A stretch of 64,000 nt of DNA from Clostridia bacterium (GTDB taxonomy: Bacteria; Bacillota; Clostridia; Oscillospirales; Acutalibacteraceae). Each line of letters opens with the position of its first letter. The first letter of the stretch is position 1. Below, one piece after another: positions 15,334-25,300 of the stretch. The notes beneath the pieces were generated by a model. That model was not told the DNA's origin. It searched no databases and saw only the letters and a program-made list of their open reading frames with translations. Position numbers and translations under genes: made by a program. The stretch lies in the NCBI GenBank assembly GCA_030532035.1, contig JAUNLX010000007.1:1-64000 (forward strand), written 5' to 3'.

Positions 15334-16721
15334 TGGCTAATATGACACCAACAAAGACCCCAATGCCTGAGCAAGACCCTAACATTAGAAATAAAAACTT
15401 TGATGAAGTTGCTCGTGGTTACTCTGCAGAAGACGCAATCAACGAAGCACAGAGATGTATAAATTGTAAGCATAAACCCTGTATGGATGGTTGCCCTGTA
15501 AATGTTAGAATTCCTGAATTTATCGCAATGGCAGCTGAGGGAAAATTTGAAGACGCTTATCAAATCATTAACTCAACAAATGCGCTTCCAGCTGTTTGCG
15601 GAAGAGTTTGTCCTCAGGAAACACAGTGCGAGGGGAAATGCGTTCGTGGAATTAAAGGCGAGTCAGTTGGAATCGGAAGACTTGAAAGATTCGTTGCTGA
15701 CTATCATATGAAAAATTGTGCTGAAAAAGCAAAACCAGTTGAAAATAACGGCCACAGAGTTGCAATAATTGGTTCGGGTCCTGCAGGACTTTCCTGTGCT
15801 GGAGACCTTGCTGCTTTGGGATACAAAGTAACTGTATTTGAAGCTTTCCATCAAACTGGAGGCGTTTTGCTCTATGGTATTCCAGAATTCAGACTTCCAA
15901 AAGCAATTGTTGCTCAAGAAGTTGAGAACCTTAAAGACAAGGGCGTTGAATTTAAGACAAATATGGTTATTGGAAGAGTTCTTTCAATCGACGAGCTCTT
16001 TGAAGACGGATATGAAGCTGTATTCATAGGCTCAGGTGCTGGACTTCCAATGTTTATGAACATTCCTGGAGAATCTCTCAATGGCGTATATTCTGCTAAT
16101 GAGTATTTGACCAGAATTAACTTTATGAAAGCCTATAAATCAGGATACGACACTCCTATCACACACGATAAAGCTGTTGCTGTTATCGGTGGCGGAAACG
16201 TTGCCATGGACGCAGCTCGTTGTGCAAAGAGAATGGGTGCAGGAAAAGTTTACATTGTTTATAGAAGAAGCGATGAAGAAATGCCTGCAAGAAGAGAAGA
16301 AATCCATCATGCAAAAGAAGAGGGAATTGAATTTAAATATCTTTGCTCTCCAGTAGAAATTTTGGGAACAGAAGACGGATGGGTAAAGGGCCTTAAGATT
16401 GTTGATATGGAACTTGGCGAACCAGATGATTCTGGAAGAAGAAGACCAATCCCAGTTGTTGGCTCTGACCATGTTTTAGATGTTGACTGTGTAATAATGG
16501 CACTTGGAACAAGCCCAAATCCACTTATAAAGAGCACAACTCCCGGGCTTAAAACAAATAGATGGGGATGTATTGTTGCAAATGAAGCTACCGGCGAAAC
16601 AAGTCGTGAGGGCGTATTTGCAGGTGGAGACGCAGTAACAGGTGCGGCAACTGTTATTCTTGCAATGGGTGCAGGAAAAGGTGCTGCAGCAGCTATCGAC
16701 AAGTACATCAAAGAAAAATAA
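15333..16721 (+). CDS. nfnB: NADPH-binding subunit of the bifurcating transhydrogenase (glutamate-synthase small-subunit family)
   Basis: The 462-residue protein starts with cysteine clusters CINCKHKPCMDGCP and CGRVCPQETQCEGKC for two [4Fe-4S] centres. An FAD domain (IIGSGPAGLSCAG) and an NADPH domain (VIGGGNVAMDAAR) follow. Its ATG overlaps the nfnA stop (TAATG), with AAGGAGG upstream. The gene order and intact clusters favour NfnB over a free GltD, since no gltB is nearby. A strong terminator follows. Confidence 0.9.
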   Translation: MANMTPTKTPMPEQDPNIRNKNFDEVARGYSAEDAINEAQRCINCKHKPCMDGCPVNVRIPEFIAMAAEGKFEDAYQIINSTNALPAVCGRVCPQETQCEGKCVRGIKGESVGIGRLERFVADYHMKNCAEKAKPVENNGHRVAIIGSGPAGLSCAGDLAALGYKVTVFEAFHQTGGVLLYGIPEFRLPKAIVAQEVENLKDKGVEFKTNMVIGRVLSIDELFEDGYEAVFIGSGAGLPMFMNIPGESLNGVYSANEYLTRINFMKAYKSGYDTPITHDKAVAVIGGGNVAMDAARCAKRMGAGKVYIVYRRSDEEMPARREEIHHAKEEGIEFKYLCSPVEILGTEDGWVKGLKIVDMELGEPDDSGRRRPIPVVGSDHVLDVDCVIMALGTSPNPLIKSTTPGLKTNRWGCIVANEATGETSREGVFAGGDAVTGAATVILAMGAGKGAAAAIDKYIKEK

Positions 16722-16752
16722 AAATCTGTATTAAAAACAGAGCAAAATATAG

Positions 16753-16783
16753 ACGCTGTGAATAAATTTTCACAGCGTTTTTT
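16753..16783 (+). terminator. nfnAB terminator
   Basis: ACGCTGTGAA (16753-16762) pairs with TTCACAGCGT (16769-16778), followed by six T. A weaker upstream CTGT...ACAG dyad (16726-16740) looks like a decayed partial copy. Confidence 0.9.
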
Positions 16784-16813
16784 GCATATTTTTTATAACA
16801 ATAAATAATTAGA

Positions 16814-16841
16814 TTGAAATTGATTCGTATAATGATATAAT
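16814..16841 (+). promoter_or_regulatory. Promoter with ATG at or next to +1 (leaderless)
   Basis: TTGAAA (16814-16819), 16-bp spacer, TATAAT (16836-16841). Only 7 nt separate the -10 box from the ATG at 16849, and there is no ribosome binding site. A second TATAAT at 16828-16833 would still give a leader of only about 9 nt. Confidence 0.7.
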
Positions 16842-16848
16842 TATTCCC

Positions 16849-17652
16849 ATGAAATATAAGATACTTTTTGTTGATTATGACAATACAATTACAAATACAA
16901 AGGGAAAAGTTACAGATAGAACTAAAACCGCTATTAAAAATTATATAAATGCAGGTGGGAAATTTATTATAACGACTTCCCGACCATATTGGATGATAAA
17001 AAATCATGCTGAAGAATTGAATTTAGATGGAGATATAATCTGTTCGCAGGGAGCAAGCATTATCAACTTGAAAACAGATGAATATTTGAATAAATTAATG
17101 CTTGAAAAAGAGGACTTACAACAAATTGTAAAATTTTCTTCCAAAAAAACTTACTATACTATTGTTGCCTCCGATTATGAACTCGTTACAGATAGAACAA
17201 CACCAATTTTTATGAGTATTTCTAAAAGAATTGGTTTTAATTTTGAAAATCAATCATATAAAACATTTTTTGAAGATATGCAAAAAATAGATCCAATTCA
17301 AGTTCTATGTCGAAGCATAACTGCTTCAGGCAATTTTAATTTTGCTAAAAACTTCAAATCGAAGTTTGAAGATAAATACGGAATACATATATGTTCCAAT
17401 CACTTGACTGCTATAACAAATAAAGAAGCTTCAAAAGGTAAAGCATTAAAACTTTACTCACAATTAAATGATGTAGATTTATCGCAGACAGCAGCATTTG
17501 GTGATTCAATCGGAGATGCTTCAATGTATGAATATGCTGGTCTTTCAGTTGCAATGGGAAACGCCCACAAAAAATTGAAAGAGGGTGCAGATTTAATAAT
17601 TGAACATACTGATAAAGACGGTTTAGCAAAATTTATTGAAAATTTATTATAA
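16849..17652 (+). CDS. HAD-superfamily (Cof-type, IIB) phosphatase
   Basis: The 267-residue cytoplasmic hydrolase has HAD motif I DYDNTITNT (nucleophile Asp at about 9), motif II TTSRP, motif III Lys in ASKGKALK, and motif IV FGDSIGDASMYEYAG. The cap is of the Cof type, acting on sugar phosphates or flavin-like small molecules; the substrate cannot be read from sequence. It probably starts a leaderless mRNA. The lipase gene follows after 21 nt and has a good AAGGA site. Confidence 0.88.
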   Translation: MKYKILFVDYDNTITNTKGKVTDRTKTAIKNYINAGGKFIITTSRPYWMIKNHAEELNLDGDIICSQGASIINLKTDEYLNKLMLEKEDLQQIVKFSSKKTYYTIVASDYELVTDRTTPIFMSISKRIGFNFENQSYKTFFEDMQKIDPIQVLCRSITASGNFNFAKNFKSKFEDKYGIHICSNHLTAITNKEASKGKALKLYSQLNDVDLSQTAAFGDSIGDASMYEYAGLSVAMGNAHKKLKEGADLIIEHTDKDGLAKFIENLL

Positions 17653-17673
17653 AAACGAAAGAAGGAATTTATT

Positions 17674-18882
17674 ATGTCTAATTTACACTCGTATCCAAAT
17701 GTCTTTGTACATGGTATGCTCGGTTGGGCAGGAGATGATGGACTCAACAAAAAAGCGCCATATTGGGGAATGCTTTGCGGAAATCTTACCGAAAAACTTA
17801 CCGATAATGGCAGAGAAAGCTACAATGTAAAAGTTGGTCCTTTATCGAGTGCATGGGACAGAGCCTGTGATTTGTATGCAGTTTTGACGGGAACGAAAAC
17901 AGATTACGGGAAAGCTCACAGTGAAAAATTTGGTCACAGCAGATATGGAAGAACTTACGAGAAACCTCTCATCGAAGATTGGGGAAAGCCCTATGAATCA
18001 GGTGAGGGTATAAAGAAAATAAATTTAATTGGACATTCTTTTGGTGGTGCCACAATTCGTATGTTGGTGGAACTTTTGACAAATGGTTCCAAAGAGGAAA
18101 TGGAAGCTACAGATAAAGACGATATAAGCCCTCTATTTACTGGAGGAAAAGGAGACTTAGTACATGCGATTATAGCTGTATCGGCACCTCATGAGGGTAC
18201 AACATTATTTTATGCTGTTCCGCCACTTTATACAGTTGCTTCTTTGGGAACTTTCTTGATAGCAAATGTTTTGGGAAATACAAAATTGAATGAGGGATAT
18301 GATTGGTTACTCGATCAATGGGGTCTGAGCTCTGTTCCAAGAAAAGAACTTCCCGACAAGAAAAAAATGTTTAATCTCAAACAAATTCAAAAAGTTTTAG
18401 ATTCTAAAGACAATCTTTGGTATGATTTGACTCTTGAAGGAGCTAAAAAAGTCAACGAAAAAATAAATTGTAATAAAGATACATATTATTTCTCACTTGC
18501 AGGCTCTATGACTGATGATGATATGCTTACAGGTCATCAGCACCATTCAAGACATATGTTCCCACTTTTATGGCCTCTTGCTCATGCTATGGGTAAGTAC
18601 GACCACAATACTGTAAATGATATTCCAGTAGATGAAAAATGGTGCGAAAACGACGGTTGTCTTCCTACAATTTCTGGTTTACATCCCTTTGATGAACCCT
18701 TTGCTGACTATGAAGAGACAAAGAAAACTGGCAAATTTGAAAAGGGAATTTGGTATGTAATGCCAGTTCAGCATGCCGACCATGGAAAAATAATTGGTGG
18801 TTCCTTTGAATTTGTCGGAAAATCAGAGCAATTTATAAAGTTTTATGAAAATCTTGTAGATATGCTAAACAATTTAAAATAA
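17674..18882 (+). CDS. Family I.5-like lipase without signal peptide
   Basis: The 402-residue alpha/beta hydrolase resembles Geobacillus/Staphylococcus lipases throughout. It has the oxyanion region VFVHGMLGW, nucleophile Ser about 122 in IGHSFGGA, acid Asp in ENDGCLPTIS, and His in VQHADHGKIIG. Zinc-site residues of the thermophilic relatives are kept: Asp in SAWDRA (about 62) and His about 82 and 88. Known members are secreted with a signal peptide or propeptide, but this one begins MSNLHSYPNVFVHG, directly at the mature fold. It therefore appears cytoplasmic. It is cotranscribed with the HAD phosphatase. Confidence 0.85.
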   Translation: MSNLHSYPNVFVHGMLGWAGDDGLNKKAPYWGMLCGNLTEKLTDNGRESYNVKVGPLSSAWDRACDLYAVLTGTKTDYGKAHSEKFGHSRYGRTYEKPLIEDWGKPYESGEGIKKINLIGHSFGGATIRMLVELLTNGSKEEMEATDKDDISPLFTGGKGDLVHAIIAVSAPHEGTTLFYAVPPLYTVASLGTFLIANVLGNTKLNEGYDWLLDQWGLSSVPRKELPDKKKMFNLKQIQKVLDSKDNLWYDLTLEGAKKVNEKINCNKDTYYFSLAGSMTDDDMLTGHQHHSRHMFPLLWPLAHAMGKYDHNTVNDIPVDEKWCENDGCLPTISGLHPFDEPFADYEETKKTGKFEKGIWYVMPVQHADHGKIIGGSFEFVGKSEQFIKFYENLVDMLNNLK

Positions 18883-18893
18883 TAAGCGGCTGT

Positions 18894-19083
18894 ATTACCT
18901 CCTCCGCAAGCGGAGGAGGTAAATTATAAATCAGTATACCTCTCTTTCGCATATCAAGAGAAAAAAGATAAATCAGTATATCTCTTTCGCATAGCAAGAT
19001 AAAAAAGATAAATCAGATTACGCCCTTGCATATCGAGGAAAAAGACGATAAATAAAAATATCACCTCTCTGTGAGGTGATATT
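18894..19083. repeat. About 41-bp-period hairpin array between convergent lipase and rqcH
   Basis: The first unit is an intact hairpin (ACCTCCTCCGC/GCGGAGGAGGT). Two copies of the form ..CTCTTTCGCATA.CAAGA followed by AAAAAAGATAAATCAG come next, then a more decayed copy ending ATAAATAAA, and finally an intact terminator. The anchor ATAAATCAG (or ATAAATAAA) begins at 18926, 18968, 19008 and 19048, spacings 42, 40 and 40. The layout matches the array at 4122-4356 although the sequence differs. Confidence 0.8.
19057..19083. terminator. Bidirectional terminator at the end of the rqcH operon
   Basis: AATATCACCTC (19057-19067) and GAGGTGATATT (19073-19083) form a perfect 11-bp stem with TCTGT loop. 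T-rich tracts follow on both strands, and it ends one base before the rqcH stop codon. Confidence 0.85.
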
Positions 19084-19084
19084 T

Positions 19085-20740
19085 TTAACTTTTGCTCTCC
19101 ATCGGATTTACAAAAATTGTTTTTTGATTAGTATATATAACCTTTCCAGGCGGGCTTCCAGCAGGCTTTTTTACATATTTTACAAGAGTATAATCTACTG
19201 GTACATTTGAACTTTCACGAGCTTTAGAATTCAGAGCAGTGATTTCGGCTGCTCTTTTTATAGCTTCGTCGCTAAATTTACCATTTTTTGATTTCAAAAT
19301 AATATGAGATGAGGGAAAATCTTTAGTGTGAAACCAAAGATCTGTTTTTTCTGATTTTTTAAGAGTTAATTTATCATTTTGAATATTATTTCTGCCAGCA
19401 AAAATTTCAAATCCGTCGTCTGTCGTGAATTTCAGAGGAGATAGCTTTGTATTTTTTTGATGTTTTTTAATAGATGATTTTTTGAGAATTTTCTGACTGA
19501 TGAGTTCATTTTTAAGTTCTATAATTTCATCTTCTGTATAAGTGCGACTGAGCAAATCTTCAACAGAATAAAGATATTCTAAAGTTTTTTCTGTTATTTT
19601 AATCTGTTTTTGTAATTCTTTTTCCGCATTATATGTCTTTTGATATTTTTTATAATATCGACGGGCATTTTCTAAGGCGTGATAAGCTGGATTTACAGGT
19701 ATATTTATCTCTTCATTTGTATAATAATTAAAGACCGTATATTCGTCTTTCCCTCTGGGCAAACTCGCATTATATGTAGTTAAAAGTTCTCCATATAATC
19801 TATATTTTTCACGATTTTTAGATTCTGAAAGCTCTTTTTTTTGAGTTTTCACTTTTTTTTCTTTTCTCTTTATAAGATTTTGAATTTTTTTATGTAAATC
19901 TGCAGTTTTATTTTTTATGCTATTTTCTCTTGCTTTTTTAAAATAAAAATCATCTGCAGCTTCACTCGGAGATGAATAAGTGATTAGATTTTCTTTTTCA
20001 TCAAAATAATTATTTGATAAAAAAGTCAAATCTGTATATTTGTTGTCGTCATTTAGGATATTGAAGACAACATTATCAGAGCTTAAGTATTTTTTAAATT
20101 CGAGCAGGGAAAAGGCGATAGTTTTATAATTTTCAAAATCAAAATGATTGTAAAGGGTTTTAGCATTACTTGGAGAAATACCTTGAATTGAATTCAAAAT
20201 ATCAGTAAAATCTCCCTTTTTGTGACCTGCTATCATGTCGGCAATTTTATCTAAATCATCTTGAAAGATATTCAGTTTTTCATCTTTAGATATTTCATAT
20301 TCTTGACTATCATTTAATGAAAATATTGTTTTGCCATTGTTATTTATATGAAAATATGGAATTGCGGAAATTAAAGAAATTTTTAATTCAAGATTTTCTA
20401 CATCGCCGACTTCATTTGTAGCTTTGAGATTAATTTTTAAAAATCTATCGTTAGAAACTTGAAAAGCACCTGTAAATCTTGCACCCAAGAGTTTTTTGCG
20501 TAAATACATACATTTAACTGACGGATTTTTGGGGTTGTCATACTCCTTAGTAGTCAAATGAATACGGCAAAAACTTCTATCCGTACTTATCAAAAGTTTT
20601 TGATTAGACTGTTCTTTTCCACGAAAAATAATTATGAGTTCATTTTTCGAAATTTGATACAGCTTATATATTCTTGAATTTTTTAATTTGTCATTTAATT
20701 CTTTTGCAATAAAATGCAAATAGATTCCGTCAAAAGCCAT
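19085..20740 (-). CDS. rqcH: Rqc2-type ribosome quality-control protein (NFACT family)
   Basis: The 551-residue protein has the NFACT-N domain opening MAFDGIYLHFIAKEL, the conserved MYLRKKLLGARFTG region, central coiled coils (Lys/Glu-rich, about 280-430) and a C-terminal NFACT-R domain with DLWFHTKDFPSSHIILKS. Bacterial RqcH binds stalled 50S subunits and recruits tRNA-Ala to add C-terminal alanine tails. It was formerly annotated as fibronectin-binding protein FbpA. It is the last gene of a translation-related minus-strand operon, 12 nt after nif3. Confidence 0.92.
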   Translation of the reverse strand: MAFDGIYLHFIAKELNDKLKNSRIYKLYQISKNELIIIFRGKEQSNQKLLISTDRSFCRIHLTTKEYDNPKNPSVKCMYLRKKLLGARFTGAFQVSNDRFLKINLKATNEVGDVENLELKISLISAIPYFHINNNGKTIFSLNDSQEYEISKDEKLNIFQDDLDKIADMIAGHKKGDFTDILNSIQGISPSNAKTLYNHFDFENYKTIAFSLLEFKKYLSSDNVVFNILNDDNKYTDLTFLSNNYFDEKENLITYSSPSEAADDFYFKKARENSIKNKTADLHKKIQNLIKRKEKKVKTQKKELSESKNREKYRLYGELLTTYNASLPRGKDEYTVFNYYTNEEINIPVNPAYHALENARRYYKKYQKTYNAEKELQKQIKITEKTLEYLYSVEDLLSRTYTEDEIIELKNELISQKILKKSSIKKHQKNTKLSPLKFTTDDGFEIFAGRNNIQNDKLTLKKSEKTDLWFHTKDFPSSHIILKSKNGKFSDEAIKRAAEITALNSKARESSNVPVDYTLVKYVKKPAGSPPGKVIYTNQKTIFVNPMESKS

Positions 20741-20752
20741 TTTATTCCTTTA

Positions 20753-21502
20753 TTATCTTTGTAATTTGGATAATTTGTCGTCGAGTAAGAAACAATCTAA
20801 ATTTGAAAATTTATCTTCAATTTTTGATTTTAATACAGGCATACTGATTTTTTCAGTTTCATAGTGGCCACAGATAAATAAATTCATATTTAAATTATTA
20901 GCCTGTATTATTTCACTGTGTTTTGCTTCTCCGGTAACAAGTGTATCAATTCCAGAATTATAGAGATCTTCTACAAGACTTCCACCAGAACCACCACAAA
21001 CAGCAATATTTTCAGGCTTTCTATTAACTGTATTACATAGAGTTTTTGTATCGAGACTGAGATTTAAATTATTTACAAATGAGGAAAAGTCTAAGTTGGT
21101 TTTACCTGTGCGAACAATAGACAATTCTTTTTCAGATATTTTTTCTATGTTTTTTAAGCCAATTTTTTTTGCAAGAATATCATTGACACCACCGTCGCAG
21201 GCGTCCCAATTTGTATGAGCAGATAAAATTGCAATATCTCTATAAATTGCACTATAAGCGGGATTTTTATCATATATATACGACAGAGGTTTAAAAATTA
21301 TAGGATGATGAGTGATTATTAAATCACATTTTTTTTCAAAAGCTTTATGTATTACATCTAAAGTGGCGTCGAGAGCAAAACCTACGGTCTTAACTTCTCT
21401 ATAAAAACTGCCAATATTCAATCCGGAATTATCCCAAGATTCTTGAGTGTCATATGGTGCGAATGTATCAATGTATGAATAAATTTCTTTAACTGTAATC
21501 AT
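20753..21502 (-). CDS. Nif3-like dinuclear metal-centre protein
   Basis: The 249-residue protein has the Nif3/YqfO fold signatures: ESWDNSGLNIG, DLIITHHPIIFKPL (metal His pair), AHTNWDACDGGVND (metal His/Asp), and C-terminal CGHYETEKI supplying His and Glu ligands. It is the short form, without the PII-like insert. The biochemical role is unresolved, and GTP cyclohydrolase type 2 is only a proposal. It overlaps trmK by 14 nt, the usual Firmicutes pair. Confidence 0.93.
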   Translation of the reverse strand: MITVKEIYSYIDTFAPYDTQESWDNSGLNIGSFYREVKTVGFALDATLDVIHKAFEKKCDLIITHHPIIFKPLSYIYDKNPAYSAIYRDIAILSAHTNWDACDGGVNDILAKKIGLKNIEKISEKELSIVRTGKTNLDFSSFVNNLNLSLDTKTLCNTVNRKPENIAVCGGSGGSLVEDLYNSGIDTLVTGEAKHSEIIQANNLNMNLFICGHYETEKISMPVLKSKIEDKFSNLDCFLLDDKLSKLQR

Positions 21503-22136
21503 TTTTCACCTCTTTAAGTAAATTTATAAGTTCTTCTCGTCTGTCTTTTTCATAATCTTTGTTTTTTAGACGCTTTTGTATCATATTATAGACAGATTTT
21601 TTATACTGCAAGTCATTTGTAGTACCGAAAAATTCTCTTTTTAAATCTAAATTTTCCTTTTTACCACTGTATTTAGAAACTATAATCAAATATTTTTTTC
21701 CGCTATCATCTTCTGTATCTTCTGTAAATTGATGTTTGTTTTCATTTAAAAAGGCTCTCAATTTTTCAGCTTTTGACTGTGGACTTAAAATAAAATTTAT
21801 GTTTGATTTATTGAGAAAGGGGCAATCTTTCAAAATATCAATTATTGTTTCTCCACCTAAACCAGAAATGACAATATCTGTAATGTCTTCTTTGTCTTTT
21901 AGATTTTCAAATCCGTCACTTAATATACAGGAAAATTTGCCATAGAGCCCAGCATTTTCAAGATTCATTTTTGCATTTTGAAGTGGTTTTTCTCTTAAAT
22001 CACAGGCATAGGCAAATTTTATTTTATCTCTTTTTAATAAATCTACAACAAGGTCCGCATGGTCAGTGCCAATATCACATAGCACCGCACCGCCACGGAC
22101 CAAGTTAGAAATTTTTTGCAGTCTTGCTTTTAACAT
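21489..22136 (-). CDS. trmK: tRNA (adenine22-N1)-methyltransferase
   Basis: The 215-residue class I SAM methyltransferase modifies A22 in the tRNA D-loop. The SAM motif is VLCDIGTDHADLV, and the catalytic-region stretch VISGLGGETI plus FILSPQS fits TrmK. The N-terminal LQKISNLV and a charged C-terminal helix are typical. It lies 9 nt after the DUF1858 gene and overlaps nif3. Confidence 0.93.
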   Translation of the reverse strand: MLKARLQKISNLVRGGAVLCDIGTDHADLVVDLLKRDKIKFAYACDLREKPLQNAKMNLENAGLYGKFSCILSDGFENLKDKEDITDIVISGLGGETIIDILKDCPFLNKSNINFILSPQSKAEKLRAFLNENKHQFTEDTEDDSGKKYLIIVSKYSGKKENLDLKREFFGTTNDLQYKKSVYNMIQKRLKNKDYEKDRREELINLLKEVKNDYS

Positions 22137-22145
22137 ATATTCATA

Positions 22146-22331
22146 TTAAAGCGCATTTATTTTATCGAGAATTTCATCCACATCTACATCGTGAACAGCG
22201 CAAGCATCTTCTAATGACTCTGCACGAGAAGCAGGGCAACCAAGACAATGCATTCCCATTTCCATGAGAACTTCAGCGGCTTCGGGTTTGATTTCTAAAA
22301 TTTCGCCTATATTAGTTTCCTTTGTAATCAT
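22146..22331 (-). CDS. DUF1858 small protein
   Basis: The 61-residue protein is a complete DUF1858 unit: MITKETNIGEIL, EVLMEMGMHCLGCPASRAES and a closing acidic helix. The CxxC in a Met-rich loop suggests redox or metal/cluster chemistry, but no function is established. It overlaps the ileS stop by 4 nt and is translationally coupled to it. Confidence 0.9.
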   Translation of the reverse strand: MITKETNIGEILEIKPEAAEVLMEMGMHCLGCPASRAESLEDACAVHDVDVDEILDKINAL

Positions 22332-25300
22332 ATTTTCACCGTATCCTTTTTTAATTGAATTTCTAAGCTTTCTTCATTTATTGAAATTTTTGTTTTGTAG
22401 TCTGCCATAGGAAGCTCATTTTGTGAAACTTCATTTGCCAAAAGTTCAGATTTTATATGTTCAAGATTTTCTTCAACAATTTGATTTAAATTTTCTGATT
22501 TACTGATAAGAGCTAAAGTTATTCTCTGTGAAACATCAAAATCTGCGTCTTTTCTTGCAACCTGACAGGAACGAACAATATCACGCAAAATACCCTCTTT
22601 TGCAAGTTCAGTTGAAATTTCAGTGTCAAGAGCTACAACAGTCTTTTGATCGTTGCATACACAGGAAGTATAATTTTCCTTTGTTCTTTTTTCTATATTG
22701 AAAATATTTTCTCCAAGAGGCATATCAAATCCGTCAATAGAAATTTCCTTGTCTTTAGAGAGAGAATCAATTAACTTTTGGTGTTCTTCTTTATTTAGAT
22801 TGGAGAGAACTTCCTTTAGTGAATTTACTTTATTTTTTAAAACTTGACCTGCGTTTTTGAAATTGACAGTCAGATAATTGTCTTCTAAAACAGAAAAATC
22901 ATTTATTCCTTTGAGTTCTTTGATATTGAGCTCATCTTTTATGATTTTTTCAAAATTTTCAAGTCTATTTATTTGCTCTTCTTCGGCACAAACATACATA
23001 GCTGAAAGTGGCTGACGAACTTTAATCTGTGCTTCATTTCTAAGACGGAGTGCAGCTTGAATAATATCTCTTGCAAAATCTGTGTCATTTACAATGGAAT
23101 CATCTTCATATCCAGTCATTATTTCAGGCCAATCGCTTAAATGAACTGAGAGTTCCGCACCTTCGTCTACTTTTCTTATAAGTTCTTGCCAAATTGTTTC
23201 TGTCATAAATGGAATGATGGGAGACATAATTTTTGTCAGAGATTTTAAGGCGTAAAAGAGTACAAAATATGCAATCTTTTTGTCGTCTGTATCTCCAGAC
23301 TTCCAGAAACGGCGTCTGTTTGAACGAATATACCAGTTTGAAACGCTGTCAACAAAGGCTTCAAAATCACGAATAAGAAGATAAGGTTTGAAATCATCCA
23401 TATATTCTTTGGCTTTTATAATGAATTCATTTGTCATATTTATCAGCCATAAGTCAGTAATATCAAGCTTTGATTTGTCTGGTTTGAAATTGTCAAAATG
23501 AGGTTTGTCAATTGATGCATAGGTCTGATAAAAAGTAAAGATATTATAAAAACTTAAAATCTTTCTTCTTGCCTCATCTCCAAGATTAAATCCAAAACGA
23601 ACATCATTTGTTATGGGATTTGAAGCATATAAGTATCTAATAGGATCTGCACCAATTTTTTTGACGGCGTCTTCAAAACGAATCATAAAACCAGTTTTTG
23701 AAAACTTACTTCCGTCTTCTGCAACAACTGAACCATGAGTTAGAACCTTTTTATATGGAGCCTGATTTTCTAAAACGGTACTCATAAATAATTGAGAATA
23801 GAACCAGAGTCTGATTTGCTCGTGCATTTCGACGACTAAGTCAGCTGGGAAATTCTTTTTCCATTCTTCTTTATCCGTAAAATATCCTGTTGTAGAAAAT
23901 GGAACAATGCCTGCGTCAAGCCAAACATCTCCAATTTCAGGAATTCTCTTAACTGTTTTACCACAATCTGGGCAGAGGATTTCAATATCATCAATATATG
24001 GTCTATGTAATTCTTTTAAATTTTTAGCTTTTTCTTTATCGGCTGCAAGCTCAATGAGTTCTTCTTTGGAACCTACAACAGTCAATTTGCCACATTCACA
24101 GTTATAAAAGGGGAGTGGCATACCGTAAAATCGTTTTCTTGAAATATTCCAATCGCCCATATTTGTGAGCCAGTCAGACATTCTTTTTCCACCTGATTGC
24201 GGTTGCCAATCCACTTTGGAAGAAGCGTCCAACAGAGCGGGTTTTAATTTTTCAGTTGTTATATACCATGATGGCACAAGTCGGAAGATAACTTCGCTTT
24301 TACATCTCCAGCAAACGGGATAGCTGTGCTCATAGGGCATAATTTTATATAATTTTCCCTGTTTATCAAGATTTTCAAAGACTTCATCAGCGACATCGTG
24401 TGAATTTTTTCCAGTTAAGAAACCAAAGCCGGGTAAGAAATTTCCAGAGTCGTCGACTGGCATAATTTTTGCAAGTCCGAGTCTTTCACCAAGTTCAAAG
24501 TCTTCAAGACCGCAACCTGGAGCAATGTGAACGATTCCAGTTCCCTCATCTGCGTCAACATCTTCCCAATTTACAACCTTATGCTCAACGCCTTTTTGAG
24601 CTTCAAAATCTTCAAAGCAGGTTTCAAATTTTAATCCAACGAGTTCTTCGCCCTTGAAAGCCCTTAGTATTTCAAGCTTATCGTCGCCTAAATAATCAAT
24701 GGCATTCTTACCTAAAACTAAAATGTCATCAGAGCTTTTTACTTTGGCTTCTACATAATCCAAGTCTTTATTTACAGCCAAAGACACATTTGAACTCAAG
24801 GTCCATGGTGTTGTAGTCCAAACCAAAGCTCTTCTGCCGTCTTCTAAAGGTAGTTTAAAGAAAACAGATTTATGTGTGATTTTTTTATAAGAGCCTGTCA
24901 TCTCATGTTCTGAAAGTGAGGTCCCGCAACGAGGACACCAAGGCATAGGCTTGTATTCACTTTTGATGGCATCTTTTTCATAACAAGTTTTTAAAAAATG
25001 CCAAATTCCACCTATATTTAAATCAGTATTTGTAAAATATGAATTATCCCAATCCATCCATTGACCGAGACGAATTGATTGTTCTGTAATAATTTTAGAA
25101 AATCTATTGACTCTTTCTTTACATTTTTCAGTGAATTTATCGAGCCCGTATTCTTCAATATCTTTTTTAGTCTTAAATCCAAGTTCTTTTTCGACTTCTA
25201 CTTCAACCCAAAGACCTTGAGAATCAAAGCCATTTTGATATTTACAGTCATAACCCTGCATAGCTTTATATCTTAAAAATATATCTTTGAGTGAGCGACC

